A DNA stretch of 64,000 bases, taken from NCBI GenBank assembly GCA_900541645.1, contig UQKQ01000010.1, positions 1 to 64,000 on the forward strand, written 5' to 3'. Positions 1 through 8,502 of this stretch are shown in pieces (position 1 is the stretch's first letter; each line of letters begins with the position of its first letter). This DNA comes from an uncultured Collinsella sp. (GTDB lineage: Bacteria > Actinomycetota > Coriobacteriia > Coriobacteriales > Coriobacteriaceae). A program made the translations under genes and the position numbers. Under the pieces are notes generated by a model. That model ran no database searches and was not told where the DNA came from. It worked only from the letters and a program-made list of their open reading frames with translations.

Positions 1-210
1 CTGATGGTGTCGACGTCAATGGTATACGGGTGCACCATCGACGTCTTCAATACAGAAGATATCAGTGCGGAATGTTCTGAAAACCAAGCCCGGCCCCCGC
101 CTGCGGTGACGCTGTTGCGAGCGCTCTGCGATGGGGACGTTGTTGGTTGGGGCCGCTGGGCTGATGTGGGGGCGCGTGGTTGTTGCGGGCTCTGGTCCCG
201 GCGGCGGCCT

Positions 211-287
211 CGGCGCTTCGCGCCTGCCGCCTGGGTCTACTGCGGGGCCGTGGCGGCAGCGGCGGCGCTTCGCGCCTGCTGCCTGGG
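211..287. repeat. GC-rich direct repeat, two 25-base units
   Basis: Two units beginning cggcgcttcgcgcctg, at 211-235 and 263-287, differ at one base and start 52 bases apart. No coding role could be supported. It may be an old local duplication. Confidence 0.6.
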
Positions 288-315
288 GTGACTTTGGGCT
301 TGGTGCGAATTGAGG

Positions 316-488
316 TCTAATACTTTTCCCGTGAAGTGAACGACCTTATTTGGACCCCCGAAGCATTGGCATATTTTGACCGCTATTTCCTGCGGTTTTG
401 CAGCGCGAATCCTGCGGTTTTTTGGTCTAAAGGTGTGGATGCTCCGGGGCTTCGTTTTTACTCGTTCACTTCTCGGGAAAGTATTAGA
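316..488. repeat. Long imperfect palindrome with CCTGCGGTTTT core
   Basis: The left arm (316-343, tctaatacttttcccgtgaa...) pairs with the right arm (462-488, ...ctcgggaaagtattaga) with few mismatches. Pairing resumes further in between ccccgaagcat and the complement of atgctccggggc. The interior holds two direct copies of cctgcggtttt, at 389-399 and 411-421. The same 11-mer lies in the middle of the palindromes at 6794-6954 and 42886-43014, although their arms are unrelated. Confidence 0.65.
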
Positions 489-655
489 GCTCAGCTGGCG
501 GGGGTACCGCCCTGGCGTCGAAGCCCCGCGTCTTCTTCGCTTGATTGGGAAAAACAGCCTCGCTGAAGTAATTGCGAGCCCGCCCGGACGTATCTGCGGG
601 GGTTGTCTGCACAGTTCGCGGTATTATGTTTGCTGAGTTTTGAAAGGAGCCGCTG

Positions 656-1231
656 GTGGTCACGACGACATTTGCCTCGCCTTTGGGCGAAATCCTGCTT
701 GCCGCTGATGGCCGCGGTTTGACGGGGCTTTGGTTTGAGGGGCAGGAGCACTTTGGCTCTACGCTGCTCAAAGAGGATGCGGAGTATGTCGTAGGTACCG
801 ATGCGGTTTCTGGTACCGGTGGGATGTCTTCGGTGAGTCCGGCAAATGGTGTGGCCTCTTCGGTGCTTGAGCGTTCATGGGCTTGGCTGAATGCTTATTT
901 TGCGGGGCAGGAGCCTCGGTTTACGCCGCCGTTGCATTTGATTGGCACGGCGTTTCAGCGCGAGGTTTGGTTTGAGCTGCTTTCTATCCCGCGTGGCGAG
1001 GTCGCTACGTATGGCGAGATCGCCCAGCGTGTTGCGGCTCGACATCATGTGCCGGGAAACGAGGCACCCGTTGTATCTCCTCGCGCGGTGGGGGCTGCGG
1101 TTGCGCGTAACCCCATTTCGATTATCGTGCCATGCCATCGCGTAGTTGCCGCCGATGGTTCGCTCAACGGATATGCCGGCGGGCTCGATCGCAAGGAGTG
1201 GCTGCTTCGGCTTGAGGGCGCCTATCTATAA
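656..1231 (+). CDS. ogt: Methylated-DNA--protein-cysteine methyltransferase
   Basis: This 191-residue protein is a suicide DNA-repair enzyme that moves the alkyl group of O6-alkylguanine onto its own cysteine. The C-terminal half carries the family active-site motif PCHRVV with Cys160 as acceptor, followed by NGYAGGLDRKEWLL, as in Ogt/Ada proteins. The helix-turn-helix DNA-binding part lies just before it (FQREVWFELLSIPRGEVATYGEIA). A loop at about 122-138 is longer than in E. coli Ogt. The start is the GUG at 656, with GAAAGGAG at 642-649. The gene appears monocistronic. Family assignment is firm. Confidence 0.95.
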   Translation: MVTTTFASPLGEILLAADGRGLTGLWFEGQEHFGSTLLKEDAEYVVGTDAVSGTGGMSSVSPANGVASSVLERSWAWLNAYFAGQEPRFTPPLHLIGTAFQREVWFELLSIPRGEVATYGEIAQRVAARHHVPGNEAPVVSPRAVGAAVARNPISIIVPCHRVVAADGSLNGYAGGLDRKEWLLRLEGAYL

Positions 1232-1373
1232 GCTGCAGGCGGCCGCAACGCCCATGCGGCAAGCGCGCTCGCTGTACGGGCGTTGTTTGCAGGGCGAGAT
1301 GTGAAGCCGCCCGTTCCTTAAGTCCGACTAAGCTATAACCTTGCTTTTTTAAATATGCTCATCGACCTGCTAA

Positions 1374-1928
1374 GGCAGCACTAAGGCGAGTGCGGGTGCG
1401 CTATTATCGGCGCTCACGGAGCGCTTGGTGTTCTTGGCACGCATGGACGAGGGCTCGGCGGGCTTTACCATGGCGTCGATCGATCTTTCGGAGGCGGTGA
1501 ACAAGGTGGCGGCGCCGTTTAAGTCGGTGGCGGTCTCAGGCGGTAAACGCCTGTCGACGTCGATTGCGACCGGCGTGCGGACCCATGCCGATGCCGCGGC
1601 GGTGGCGCAGGTGGTTGAGTTGCTACTGGACAACGCCACGCGCTATGCGAGCGAGGGCAGCGTGATTGAGCTGAGCCTGTGCGCCGTTTCGCACGGCAAA
1701 GGCAAGGGCGCCGCCGAGCTTGTCGTATCGAACGCCGTGGACGAGCTGCCCGAGGGCGACCTGGACCGATTGTTCGATCGCTTCTATCGTGCGGATGCGT
1801 CGCGCAGCTCCAAGACGGGTGGCTCGGGCGTGGGCCTGTCCGTGGTGCGTGCCATCGCCGAGGCCCATGGAGGCGCCGCCACCGTATCCGGTCACGGCAA
1901 CCAGATCACCTTCACCGTTTGCCTTTAA
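1374..1928 (+). pseudogene. Sensor histidine kinase remnant (catalytic domain only)
   Basis: The reading frame encodes the C-terminal ATP-binding half of a two-component sensor kinase. The N box (ELLLDNATRY), an F-box-like segment (FDRFYRADASRS) and the G2 box (GGSGVGLSVVRAIAEAHGG) are intact. There is no dimerisation domain with phospho-acceptor His, no sensor and no membrane segment. The frame runs back without a good start to a stop at 1371, and its first residues (ALTERLVFLARMDEGS) look like the region after the His helix of a normal kinase. A UUG at 1425 could in principle start a 167-residue protein. No response regulator is adjacent. It most likely remains from deletion of a kinase's 5' part. 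A short stand-alone ATPase domain is less likely. Confidence 0.75.
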
Positions 1929-1978
1929 AACCTGCCAAAAAGGAACAGGTTTATTTTGGCAGGTTTTATCTGGGGAAA
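1926..1978 (+). repeat. GGGACAGG-type hairpin repeat (copy 1)
   Basis: The arms cctgccaaaa and ttttggcagg enclose aggaacaggttta, followed by ttttatctgggg. The repeat starts directly at the stop codon of the kinase remnant. It is one of seven copies in the window that share the CTGCCAAAA stem. Confidence 0.8.
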
Positions 1979-2076
1979 CGTCCGCAGGAGAGGGCATGGG
2001 CGGTGTGAACATATGCATCTCTACCTGCTAAAATATAGGCATCGTTATTCGGCTCCTGAGTGGAAAGGAGACGGTC

Positions 2077-2751
2077 ATGCAGTACGAGATCGGCGGAGGG
2101 GCTTTCCCGGTTGTTACGTGCAACCTTAGCGATGGCGAATCCATGATCACCGAAAGCGGCGCCATGGCTTGGATGACCTCCAACATGGAAATGTCTACCT
2201 CGGGCGGTGGCATCGGCAAGATGTTCTCCAAGGCTTTTTCGGGTGAGGCATTGTTCCAAAACATTTGGACCGCGCGTGGCGATGGCATGATCGCGTTTGG
2301 CTCCTGCTTCCCCGGCCGCATCGTGCCAATCGAGATCGGTCCGGGCAAGAGCTGGATTTTGCAGAAGCGTTCGTTCCTTGCCGCGGAAAGTGGCGTCGAG
2401 TTGAGCATTCACTTTAACAAGAAGGCAAAGGCCGGCGTCTTTGGCGGCGAGGGCTTTATCATGCAGAAGCTCACGGGCTCGGGTGTTGCTTTTGCCGAGA
2501 TCGACGGCGACCTGGTTGAGTACGAGCTCGCTGCTGGCCAGCAGATGATTGTGGATACCGGCAACGTGGCCGGCTTTGAGGAGACCGTGAGCATCGACGC
2601 TCAAATGGTCAAGGGCGTCAAAAACATCATGTTTGGTGGCGAGGGCGTGTTCAACACCGTGCTCACCGGTCCCGGTCGCATCTGGTTGCAGACGATGCCC
2701 ATTTCCAATCTTGCGGCAGCAGTGGCCTCGATGACCAACAACAATAACTAG
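2077..2751 (+). CDS. AIM24 / TIGR00266 family protein
   Basis: This 224-residue protein belongs to the AIM24 (TIGR00266) family of beta-rich proteins found in many bacteria and, as AIM24, in mitochondria. The biochemical role is not established. Family-like features are the N-terminal YEIxGGAFPVVTCNLSDGES, the glycine-rich stretch STSGGGIGKMF, and repeated hydrophobic strands (GGEGFIMQKLTGSG, GGEGVFNTVLTGPG) that suggest a duplicated fold. No signal peptide or membrane helix was seen. It starts at AUG 2077 after GAAAGGAGA and is followed by a terminator, so it is probably transcribed alone. Confidence 0.88.
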   Translation: MQYEIGGGAFPVVTCNLSDGESMITESGAMAWMTSNMEMSTSGGGIGKMFSKAFSGEALFQNIWTARGDGMIAFGSCFPGRIVPIEIGPGKSWILQKRSFLAAESGVELSIHFNKKAKAGVFGGEGFIMQKLTGSGVAFAEIDGDLVEYELAAGQQMIVDTGNVAGFEETVSIDAQMVKGVKNIMFGGEGVFNTVLTGPGRIWLQTMPISNLAAAVASMTNNNN

Positions 2752-2763
2752 TCCGCATAGGAT

Positions 2764-2799
2764 AGCGCGCGGCGGGCTTACCCTGTCGCGCGCTTTTTT
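2764..2799 (+). terminator. Rho-independent terminator
   Basis: A stem of agcgcgcg with tcgcgcgc is followed by six T residues. It lies just downstream of the AIM24-family gene. Confidence 0.85.
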
Positions 2800-3062
2800 G
2801 CTGGCAAACGCCTCGCTTATAGAGTGTGGCTGCGCTGCTACAGCGAGCGTCGTCATCTCGTCACCCTGATAGCTTGCGGCAAGCGTGGCAATGAGGAGTG
2901 AGAATTTGAGTGCTCAGTCCCAAGGCATAATGGCGGCCATGCCAACAAGCAAAAACGAGTTGCCGGTGTCACGGAAAGGCAGGCGTCGGTCGATTCCACG
3001 TGAGACGGCTGTGCCGATCTGCACGGCCGCCCCTGCGCGTCCCGCGCTGCCCCCAAAGAGGT
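2800..3062. other. Intergenic stretch, nothing recognised
   Basis: No gene, RNA or clear regulatory structure could be supported between the AIM24 terminator and the hairpin repeat that precedes the ABC exporter genes. Confidence 0.4.
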
Positions 3063-3116
3063 ACGTTTCCCCTTATAAAACCTGCCAAAATAAACCTGTC
3101 CCTTTTTGGTAGGTGG
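3063..3116 (-). repeat. GGGACAGG-type hairpin repeat (copy 2, inverted)
   Basis: This copy lies in the opposite orientation (cctgccaaaataaacctgtc, then ctttttggtagg). It sits about 50 bases upstream of the ABC ATPase gene rather than after a gene end. Confidence 0.75.
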
Positions 3117-3163
3117 GAAATGGGTAATACTAAAGAGTTATCCGACCAGATGGGAATTAATCG

Positions 3164-3865
3164 ATGGCCTATATCGAATTCAAAGACGTCATCAAGGCAT
3201 ACGGCGAGGGCGATGCCCGCATCCACGCGCTCGACGGCGCGAGCTTTACGGTCGAGCGCGGCGAGCTCGCCATCATTTTGGGTGCTTCGGGTGCCGGCAA
3301 GACCACGGCCCTCAACATTCTGGGCGGCATGGACACGGCAACTTCTGGCACCGTGACGGTGGACGGGCGTGACGTGAGCTCTGCCAACGAGGCTCAGCTT
3401 GTGGAATACCGTCGCGCCGATGTTGGCTTTGTCTTTCAGTTCTACAATCTGGTCCCTAACCTGACGGCGCTTGAGAACGTCGAACTCGCGGCGCAGATCT
3501 GCCCCGATTCGCTCGATGCCGAGCAAACGCTTCGCCAGGTTGGCCTGGGCGACCGCCTCGCTAACTTTCCGGCGCAGCTTTCGGGCGGCGAGCAGCAGCG
3601 CGTATCCATCGCCCGCGCGCTGGCTAAGAACCCCAAGCTGCTTTTGTGCGACGAGCCTACGGGTGCACTCGACTACAAAACCGGCAAGCAGATCTTGCAG
3701 CTGCTACAGGACACTTGCCGCAAGCAAGGCATTACGGTCATCATCATCACCCACAACTCTGCGCTGGCGCCCATGGCCGATCGCCTGATCCGCTTTAAGA
3801 GCGGCCGCGTGGAGAGCGAGACGGTCCAGCAAAATCCTGTGCCTATCGAGACGATCGAGTGGTAG
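3164..3865 (+). CDS. ABC exporter ATP-binding protein (LolD/MacB type)
   Basis: This 233-residue nucleotide-binding subunit has Walker A GASGAGKTT (40-48), Q-loop QFYNL, signature LSGGEQQR and Walker B LLLCDEPTG followed by the conserved His (ITHNS). The sequence resembles the LolD/MacB/FtsE branch, which drives mechanotransmission-type exporters. Its stop overlaps the start region of the large FtsX-like permease gene downstream, so the two surely form one transporter. The substrate is unknown; neighbours in this family export peptides or give resistance to cell-wall antibiotics. A GGGA lies 9 bases before the AUG. Confidence 0.93.
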   Translation: MAYIEFKDVIKAYGEGDARIHALDGASFTVERGELAIILGASGAGKTTALNILGGMDTATSGTVTVDGRDVSSANEAQLVEYRRADVGFVFQFYNLVPNLTALENVELAAQICPDSLDAEQTLRQVGLGDRLANFPAQLSGGEQQRVSIARALAKNPKLLLCDEPTGALDYKTGKQILQLLQDTCRKQGITVIIITHNSALAPMADRLIRFKSGRVESETVQQNPVPIETIEW

Positions 3866-3870
3866 CGCCC

Positions 3871-6636
3871 ATGAATCAGGACCGCCAAAACAGTCAACGC
3901 CGCGACGCGCAGAACACGGAGCGCGAGCAGGATTTTACGACCTACCGTACCGCCCAAAGCTCAAACGATATGGTGCCGACGGTTTTTCGCCGTGGCATCT
4001 ACCGCACGATTCGCGGCAGCCTCAAACGCTTCTTGTCTATCGTTGTGATCACCGCGCTTGGCGTGAGCGTGATGTGCGGCCTTAAGGCGGGCTGCGAGGA
4101 CCTGTGTGATTCGGTCGACGCCTATTTTGACCAGCAGAATGTCTATGACATCAACGTGCAGTCGACCTATGGTCTGACCGATGACGATCTTGCCGCGATC
4201 CAAGAGGTCGATGGCGTCGAGACGGCCGAGGGCATCTATACCGAGACCGCCTATACCGCCGTGGGTACGACGCGCGAGCGTGTCGTCGTACAGAGCCTCT
4301 CCAAAGAGAATATTGACCAACCGGTGCTAGTACGCGGCGAGCTGCCCGAGACTTCGGGCGAAGTGGCAGTGACCTCACGTTTTTTGAAGGCTTCGGGCAA
4401 GAAAATCGGCGATACGGTGAGCTTTGCCGCCAACGATGCGAGCTCGTCGAACCAAAGCGCCAAGGACCAGTTTGCCGATGGGGACTACACCATCACGGCC
4501 GAGGTTCTCGATCCTACCGACGTGAGCTCCGACTCGACAGTCAACGCCTTTCGCGCTGCTTCGACTGCGGACTACAAGTTCTACGTGAGCGAGGATGCCG
4601 CGACATCTTCTTCCTACTCCGCTGTCCACGTGGTCGTCGAGGGAGCCAAGAGCCTCAGCTCCTATTCGGACGCCTACACGACAAAGATCAACGAGGTCAA
4701 GGGCAATATCGAGAAGATCCGCGAGGAGCGTGAGAAGGCACGTGCTCAGGAGTTGACGGTTGACACGCCGGCAAGCTTAGATGCGGCCGAACGCCAGGCG
4801 AATATGCTCTTTGGGATTGAACAGGGCAACATCGACCGTATGGCCGAGGGCAGCGAGGAGCGCGTCCAAGCTCAGGCCGAGTTGGACCAGCGCCGCGCCG
4901 CCGCCAACCAACAATTCGCCGATGCCCGCGCCGAGCTTTCCGATCTAGGCGAATGTACGTGGTACATCCAGGACCGCGGCAATATCGCAAGCTACTCGAG
5001 CGTGGAAAGCGATAGCTCGTCAATTGAGGCCATCGCCACGGTGTTCCCGTTTATCTTCTTTATCGTCGCCGTGCTCATCAGCCTTACCACCGCTACGCGC
5101 ATGGTCGAGGAGGAGCGCATGCTTATTGGCCTGTACAAGGCGCTCGGCTATTCACGTGGGCGTATTCTGTCCAAATACGTGGACTACTCGCTGTGGGCGT
5201 GTCTGATCGGCGGCGTGCTCGGCAACATCATCGGATTTGTGGGCCTGCCGCTGTTCCTGTTTACGGTGTTCGACGACATGTACTCGCTGCCCCAGATGCT
5301 GCTTTCGTACGACATCGTGTCGTCGCTCGTGTCGGTGGCGCTGTTTGCCGTGGGCGTGGTGGGCGCTACGATTATCGCCTGCCGCCACGAGATGTCCGAG
5401 ACCCCAGCCTCGCTTATGCGTCCCAAGGCCCCGCGTGCCGGCTCGCGCATCTTGCTTGAGCGCATCGGCTTTATCTGGCGTCGCATGGGCTTTTTGAACA
5501 AGGTGGCGGCGCGTAACCTGTTCCGCTACAAAAAGCGCGCCTTTATGACCATCTTTGGCATCGCGGGCTGCACAGCGCTTGTAATTTGCGGCATGGGCAT
5601 TCGTGATACGTCGGTCGCGCTGTCGCCCAAGCAGTACGGCCACGTCACGCGCTACGATCTGCTGGCGGTCGCCAATCCCGACGATTTTTCACAGACGTGC
5701 GCGGCATTGGATGGGCGCAGCGCGTCCAATGATTCCAACGTGACCGTGACTTCGACGCTGCCGATTATGACCGACAACGTCACCTTTACATTTGGCGGCA
5801 AGAGCGAGACTGTGCAGCTGATCGTGGTGCCCGATGACCGCACGAGTGACTTGGGCGATTACGTGCGTCTGGAGGATGAGTCCAAAGAACCGCTGCCTTT
5901 GCGTGACGGAGACGTGTATCTGAGCAAAAGTTCACAGCTGGTGCTGGGGATTCAGCCGGGCGATACGGCTCACGTCCAGGATTCGTCGCTCAATGTTGCC
6001 AAGGTCAAAGTCAGCGACATTTCGCTTAACTATCTGGGCAACACGCTTTACATGACGCAGGGCACCTATGAGCGCACGTTCGGCCGAAGCGCGCGTCTTA
6101 ACGGCATCTTTGCACTGCTCAAGGGTTCGTCGGCCGACCAGATTGCGTTTAGCAAGAATCTTAAGAGTGACGGTTGGCTTACGATTTCGAGTACGGCCGA
6201 GCATTGGGAAAACTATGAGGCGAACTTTACGATTATCAATTCGGTCGTGGTGCTCGTGACCTTTATGGCGGCGTGCCTGTCGTTTGTGGTGGTGTTTACG
6301 CTGTCCAACACGAATATCTCCGAGCGCGAGCGCGAGCTGGCGACCATTAAGGTGTTGGGCTTCCGTCGCGGCGAGGTGCACCACTACGTCAACAAGGAGA
6401 CGTTGATCCTCACGGCGATTGGCGCCGCACTGGGCGTACCGCTAGGCGGCTTGCTGGCCGAGAGTTTTACGTACATCCTGCAGATGCCGTCGCTGTATTT
6501 TGATGTTGAGGTCGAGCCGCTGAGCTACGTGCTATCCGTGTTGCTGGCCTTTGCCTTTACGTTTATCGTCAACCTTGCCACCAATCGAACGCTCAACAAG
6601 ATCGACATGGTCGGCGCCCTCAAGAGCGCCGAGTAA
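3871..6636 (+). CDS. FtsX-like ABC transporter permease
   Basis: This protein of about 921 residues is the membrane partner of the preceding ATPase. It has an N-terminal membrane segment (FLSIVVITALGVSVM), then a long extracellular region with a predicted coiled coil (about 275-360, rich in Glu, Ala, Gln and Arg). A first FtsX block of three or four helices follows (IATVFPFIFFIVAVLI onward). After another helix near residue 560 comes a second extracellular domain, and then the C-terminal FtsX block. The size and two-FtsX layout match large MacB/YtrF-like permeases of Gram-positive bacteria. The AUG at 3871 was chosen; a GUG at 3859 overlapping the ATPase stop would add four residues. The coiled coil suggests contact with envelope partners, by inference. 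Confidence 0.9.
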   Translation: MNQDRQNSQRRDAQNTEREQDFTTYRTAQSSNDMVPTVFRRGIYRTIRGSLKRFLSIVVITALGVSVMCGLKAGCEDLCDSVDAYFDQQNVYDINVQSTYGLTDDDLAAIQEVDGVETAEGIYTETAYTAVGTTRERVVVQSLSKENIDQPVLVRGELPETSGEVAVTSRFLKASGKKIGDTVSFAANDASSSNQSAKDQFADGDYTITAEVLDPTDVSSDSTVNAFRAASTADYKFYVSEDAATSSSYSAVHVVVEGAKSLSSYSDAYTTKINEVKGNIEKIREEREKARAQELTVDTPASLDAAERQANMLFGIEQGNIDRMAEGSEERVQAQAELDQRRAAANQQFADARAELSDLGECTWYIQDRGNIASYSSVESDSSSIEAIATVFPFIFFIVAVLISLTTATRMVEEERMLIGLYKALGYSRGRILSKYVDYSLWACLIGGVLGNIIGFVGLPLFLFTVFDDMYSLPQMLLSYDIVSSLVSVALFAVGVVGATIIACRHEMSETPASLMRPKAPRAGSRILLERIGFIWRRMGFLNKVAARNLFRYKKRAFMTIFGIAGCTALVICGMGIRDTSVALSPKQYGHVTRYDLLAVANPDDFSQTCAALDGRSASNDSNVTVTSTLPIMTDNVTFTFGGKSETVQLIVVPDDRTSDLGDYVRLEDESKEPLPLRDGDVYLSKSSQLVLGIQPGDTAHVQDSSLNVAKVKVSDISLNYLGNTLYMTQGTYERTFGRSARLNGIFALLKGSSADQIAFSKNLKSDGWLTISSTAEHWENYEANFTIINSVVVLVTFMAACLSFVVVFTLSNTNISERERELATIKVLGFRRGEVHHYVNKETLILTAIGAALGVPLGGLLAESFTYILQMPSLYFDVEVEPLSYVLSVLLAFAFTFIVNLATNRTLNKIDMVGALKSAE

Positions 6637-6687
6637 CCTGCCAAAAAGGGACAGGTATATTTTGGCAGGTTTTATCTGGGCAAACGC
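6634..6687 (+). repeat. GGGACAGG-type hairpin repeat (copy 3)
   Basis: It begins at the stop codon of the permease gene with cctgccaaaaagggacagg and closes with ttttggcagg. A separate hairpin, cgccgggcacc...gacccggcg, follows at about 6685-6712. Confidence 0.8.
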
Positions 6688-6793
6688 CGGGCACCTACGG
6701 GCGACCCGGCGTTCGTTGCTTTGCTATCTTCTGCTCGCAGGCGTGGATGAGAAGCTCTCTTTAGCCTTCGAGATTGAGCTTGAATGGGTCGTA

Positions 6794-6954
6794 TGCCACA
6801 AAACGGGCCTATCTACTACGTTTAATTGGATACCCTCAACCATGCCGGGAAAACGAAAAATAAAACCGCAGGTAGAAGGCCTGTCGGTTTTCGAAAAAGG
6901 CGGTCATGGTTGGCCCTATCGAGTTAAACGTAGTAGATAGCCCCTTTTCGTGGC
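6794..6954. repeat. Long nested palindrome with CCTGCGGTTTT core
   Basis: The outer arms are tgccacaaaacgggcctatc... (6794-6825) and ...gatagccccttttcgtggc (6924-6954), centred on the perfectly paired ctatctactacgtttaa block. Pairing continues inward through ataccctcaaccatg with catggttggccctat. The centre is the hairpin aaaaccgcagg / cctgtcggtttt (6862-6891). The whole 161 bases could fold as one long stem. No open reading frame or T-run explains it. Confidence 0.7.
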
Positions 6955-7005
6955 GGACCATCAAACGAACGCCGACGCTTGTGCTGTAGCCGCTCCGATC
7001 ATTCG

Positions 7006-7076
7006 TAAGTTGCGGTGGAATAGTTCCTAAACTCGATTACTCAAGGCTAAAACCGGAACTATATCACCGCAACTTA
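7006..7076. repeat. TTGCGGTG palindromic repeat (copy 1)
   Basis: The arms 7006-7027 (taagttgcggtggaatagtt...) and 7055-7076 match at 20 of 22 positions around a 27-base loop. Related copies lie at 8226-8297 and 14618-14684. Confidence 0.8.
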
Positions 7077-7129
7077 GGGGGGATGGGCGGGGGAGTACTA
7101 GTTGGATGCTGCTGTCGGGCTGGGATGGT

Positions 7130-8044
7130 TTAGGCTCGCTTGCGATGCTTCCATTGTTTACGGCACCAACGCATGAGTGCTTTTACGACCGGGATGGTGA
7201 TGAGGATTACCCAGGCGGGATGGGGTTGTTCCAGGCAGAGCCACATGTAGAGAAACCATGCAATGGCAGCTGCTGGATAGGCGCATTCAATGAGCTTTGA
7301 CAAATGGCGTCGATCGATAAAGTCACCAATCGCGTAGTAGACGGGAACCAGAAAGACGAGCAAGAGCCCCATGCCCCATGTGCTGTAGACAATGCCAAGC
7401 ACCAGATAGGCGAGGGCGACAAGCGCGGGGAAGGGGAATTTGTTCCATGTACGTCCGACCTTGGTGTGGAAATGCTTGCCATGATGGTCGAGCTTGTCGT
7501 GTGCTTCCTTCCAGCTGGAGAACGTCTCGCCGTCGATGGTGACGGTGCCGTCGTCATCGGTATGCACGCTATGTCCATCGTCCTCAAGCGTATCGACATG
7601 CACGCCGTCCGGCCCCACATGCACCTCTTCGCCCTTGCGCTCGTTGGTCACATGGATGCCGTTCCAGCCAACATGGACTTCCTCGCCTTTATTGGGATCA
7701 ATGACGTGGATGCCGCGCGCGAGGGAAATATCGACAAGTGGTTTGTCGCCACAATCGGCGTGCTCGGCAGAATCTTCGGCCTCTTTAGCCTCATCCACCG
7801 TTTCGGTGCTGCCGTCCTCTGAGCCATCGGCATCACTAGCCGCTTCCCCATACAACAACTCATCCAGCGACACACCATACAGCGCGGCGAGCGCAATGAG
7901 GTTATCGGTATCGGGTGAGGACTCGCTGCGTTCCCATTTACTGACAGCCTGACGACTCACACCCAGCTGGGCGGCAAGCGCCTCCTGAGAAAGCCCGGCA
8001 GCTTTGCGGCGATCGACGAGGCGCTGCGCCATCGCAAGATCCAT
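7130..8044 (-). CDS. XRE-family regulator with C-terminal membrane domain
   Basis: This 304-residue protein starts with a Cro/C1-type helix-turn-helix (about 6-60; LSQEALAAQLGVSRQAVSKWERSES), a DNA-binding module common in Gram-positive regulators. An acidic linker follows, then two near-duplicate segments reading GEEVHVGWNGIHVTN and GEEVHVGPDGVHVDT (about 125-165). The C-terminus holds about four hydrophobic helices and a basic tail. The layout suggests a membrane-bound transcription factor that senses an envelope or ligand state. That role is inferred. The AUG at 8044 follows GAAAGGAA; a longer upstream frame to 8116 lacks a start signal. Target genes are unknown. Confidence 0.85.
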   Translation of the reverse strand: MDLAMAQRLVDRRKAAGLSQEALAAQLGVSRQAVSKWERSESSPDTDNLIALAALYGVSLDELLYGEAASDADGSEDGSTETVDEAKEAEDSAEHADCGDKPLVDISLARGIHVIDPNKGEEVHVGWNGIHVTNERKGEEVHVGPDGVHVDTLEDDGHSVHTDDDGTVTIDGETFSSWKEAHDKLDHHGKHFHTKVGRTWNKFPFPALVALAYLVLGIVYSTWGMGLLLVFLVPVYYAIGDFIDRRHLSKLIECAYPAAAIAWFLYMWLCLEQPHPAWVILITIPVVKALMRWCRKQWKHRKRA

Positions 8045-8225
8045 GGTGGTTCCTTTCGTTTGATGGTCGAATCGAATGAGCCGAGTATGCCGAGAACAAC
8101 CGGTAGCGACCACCATTTCTAGTTAGAATCTGCTCAAACCCTACCGCAACTACTGGTAGCAACCCCTAACGACCAGCCATTTTAGGACAAATGTCAATGC
8201 AAGTAGCAGCCAAGAGCTCCCACTC
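8045..8225. other. Upstream region of the XRE membrane regulator
   Basis: This region presumably holds the promoter of the leftward regulator gene. A small ctacc/ggtag hairpin around an accgcaactact loop near 8140-8160 resembles a decayed fragment of the neighbouring TTGCGGTG repeats. No other structure was recognised. Confidence 0.35.
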
Positions 8226-8297
8226 AGTAAATTGCGGTGGAGTAGTTCCTAAATTCAGCCATTTGCGGACTAAGCAGGAACTATTTCACCGCAACTG
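8226..8297. repeat. TTGCGGTG palindromic repeat (copy 2)
   Basis: The arms ttgcggtggagtagttcc (8232-8249) and ggaactatttcaccgcaa (8277-8294) pair with two mismatches around a loop unrelated to that of copy 1. Confidence 0.8.
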
Positions 8298-8358
8298 AAT
8301 TTCAGGTCAGGCACCCGCAGCAAGAAGACGAATAGCCTCGGCCTCCCCAGTCACCGTA

Positions 8359-8479
8359 GGAGGCCCCAGGGCTTACCTCCCAAATCTTTCCGCAGGACGG
8401 AAGGATCCCGCCGCGCGAAGCGCACGGCGGGATCCTGACATGTCCGAGGACGATTTGGGAGGTAAGCCCTGGGGTCTCC
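8359..8479. repeat. Long nested palindrome downstream of pfkA
   Basis: The outer 28-base arms (8359-8386 and 8452-8479; ccagggcttacctcccaaat and its complement) match at 27 positions. Inside lies a perfect 12-bp hairpin, aggatcccgccg / cggcgggatcct (8402-8413 and 8425-8436). The element ends about 24 bases from the pfkA stop. It has no T-run, so it is not a classical terminator. Confidence 0.75.
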
Positions 8480-8502
8480 GATGAGAGCAGTTTCGGCCGA
8501 GG

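Larger units (their letters stand above)
1..655. other. Left-edge region without a recognised gene
   Basis: No protein family could be recognised here in any frame. The short GC-rich reading frames look like chance openings and lack a convincing ribosome binding site. The first 40 bases contain a gatggtg/caccatc inverted pair, perhaps the tail of an element outside the window. The region also holds a two-unit GC-rich direct repeat (211-287) and a long palindrome (316-488). The stretch 489-640 shows nothing specific apart from the Shine-Dalgarno sequence of the next gene at 642-649. Confidence 0.5.

Noticed and set aside
4..291. A 95-residue GC-rich frame at the left edge
   Set aside because: No RBS, an odd Arg/Cys/Trp-rich composition and a repeat inside it. 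It looks like a chance opening.
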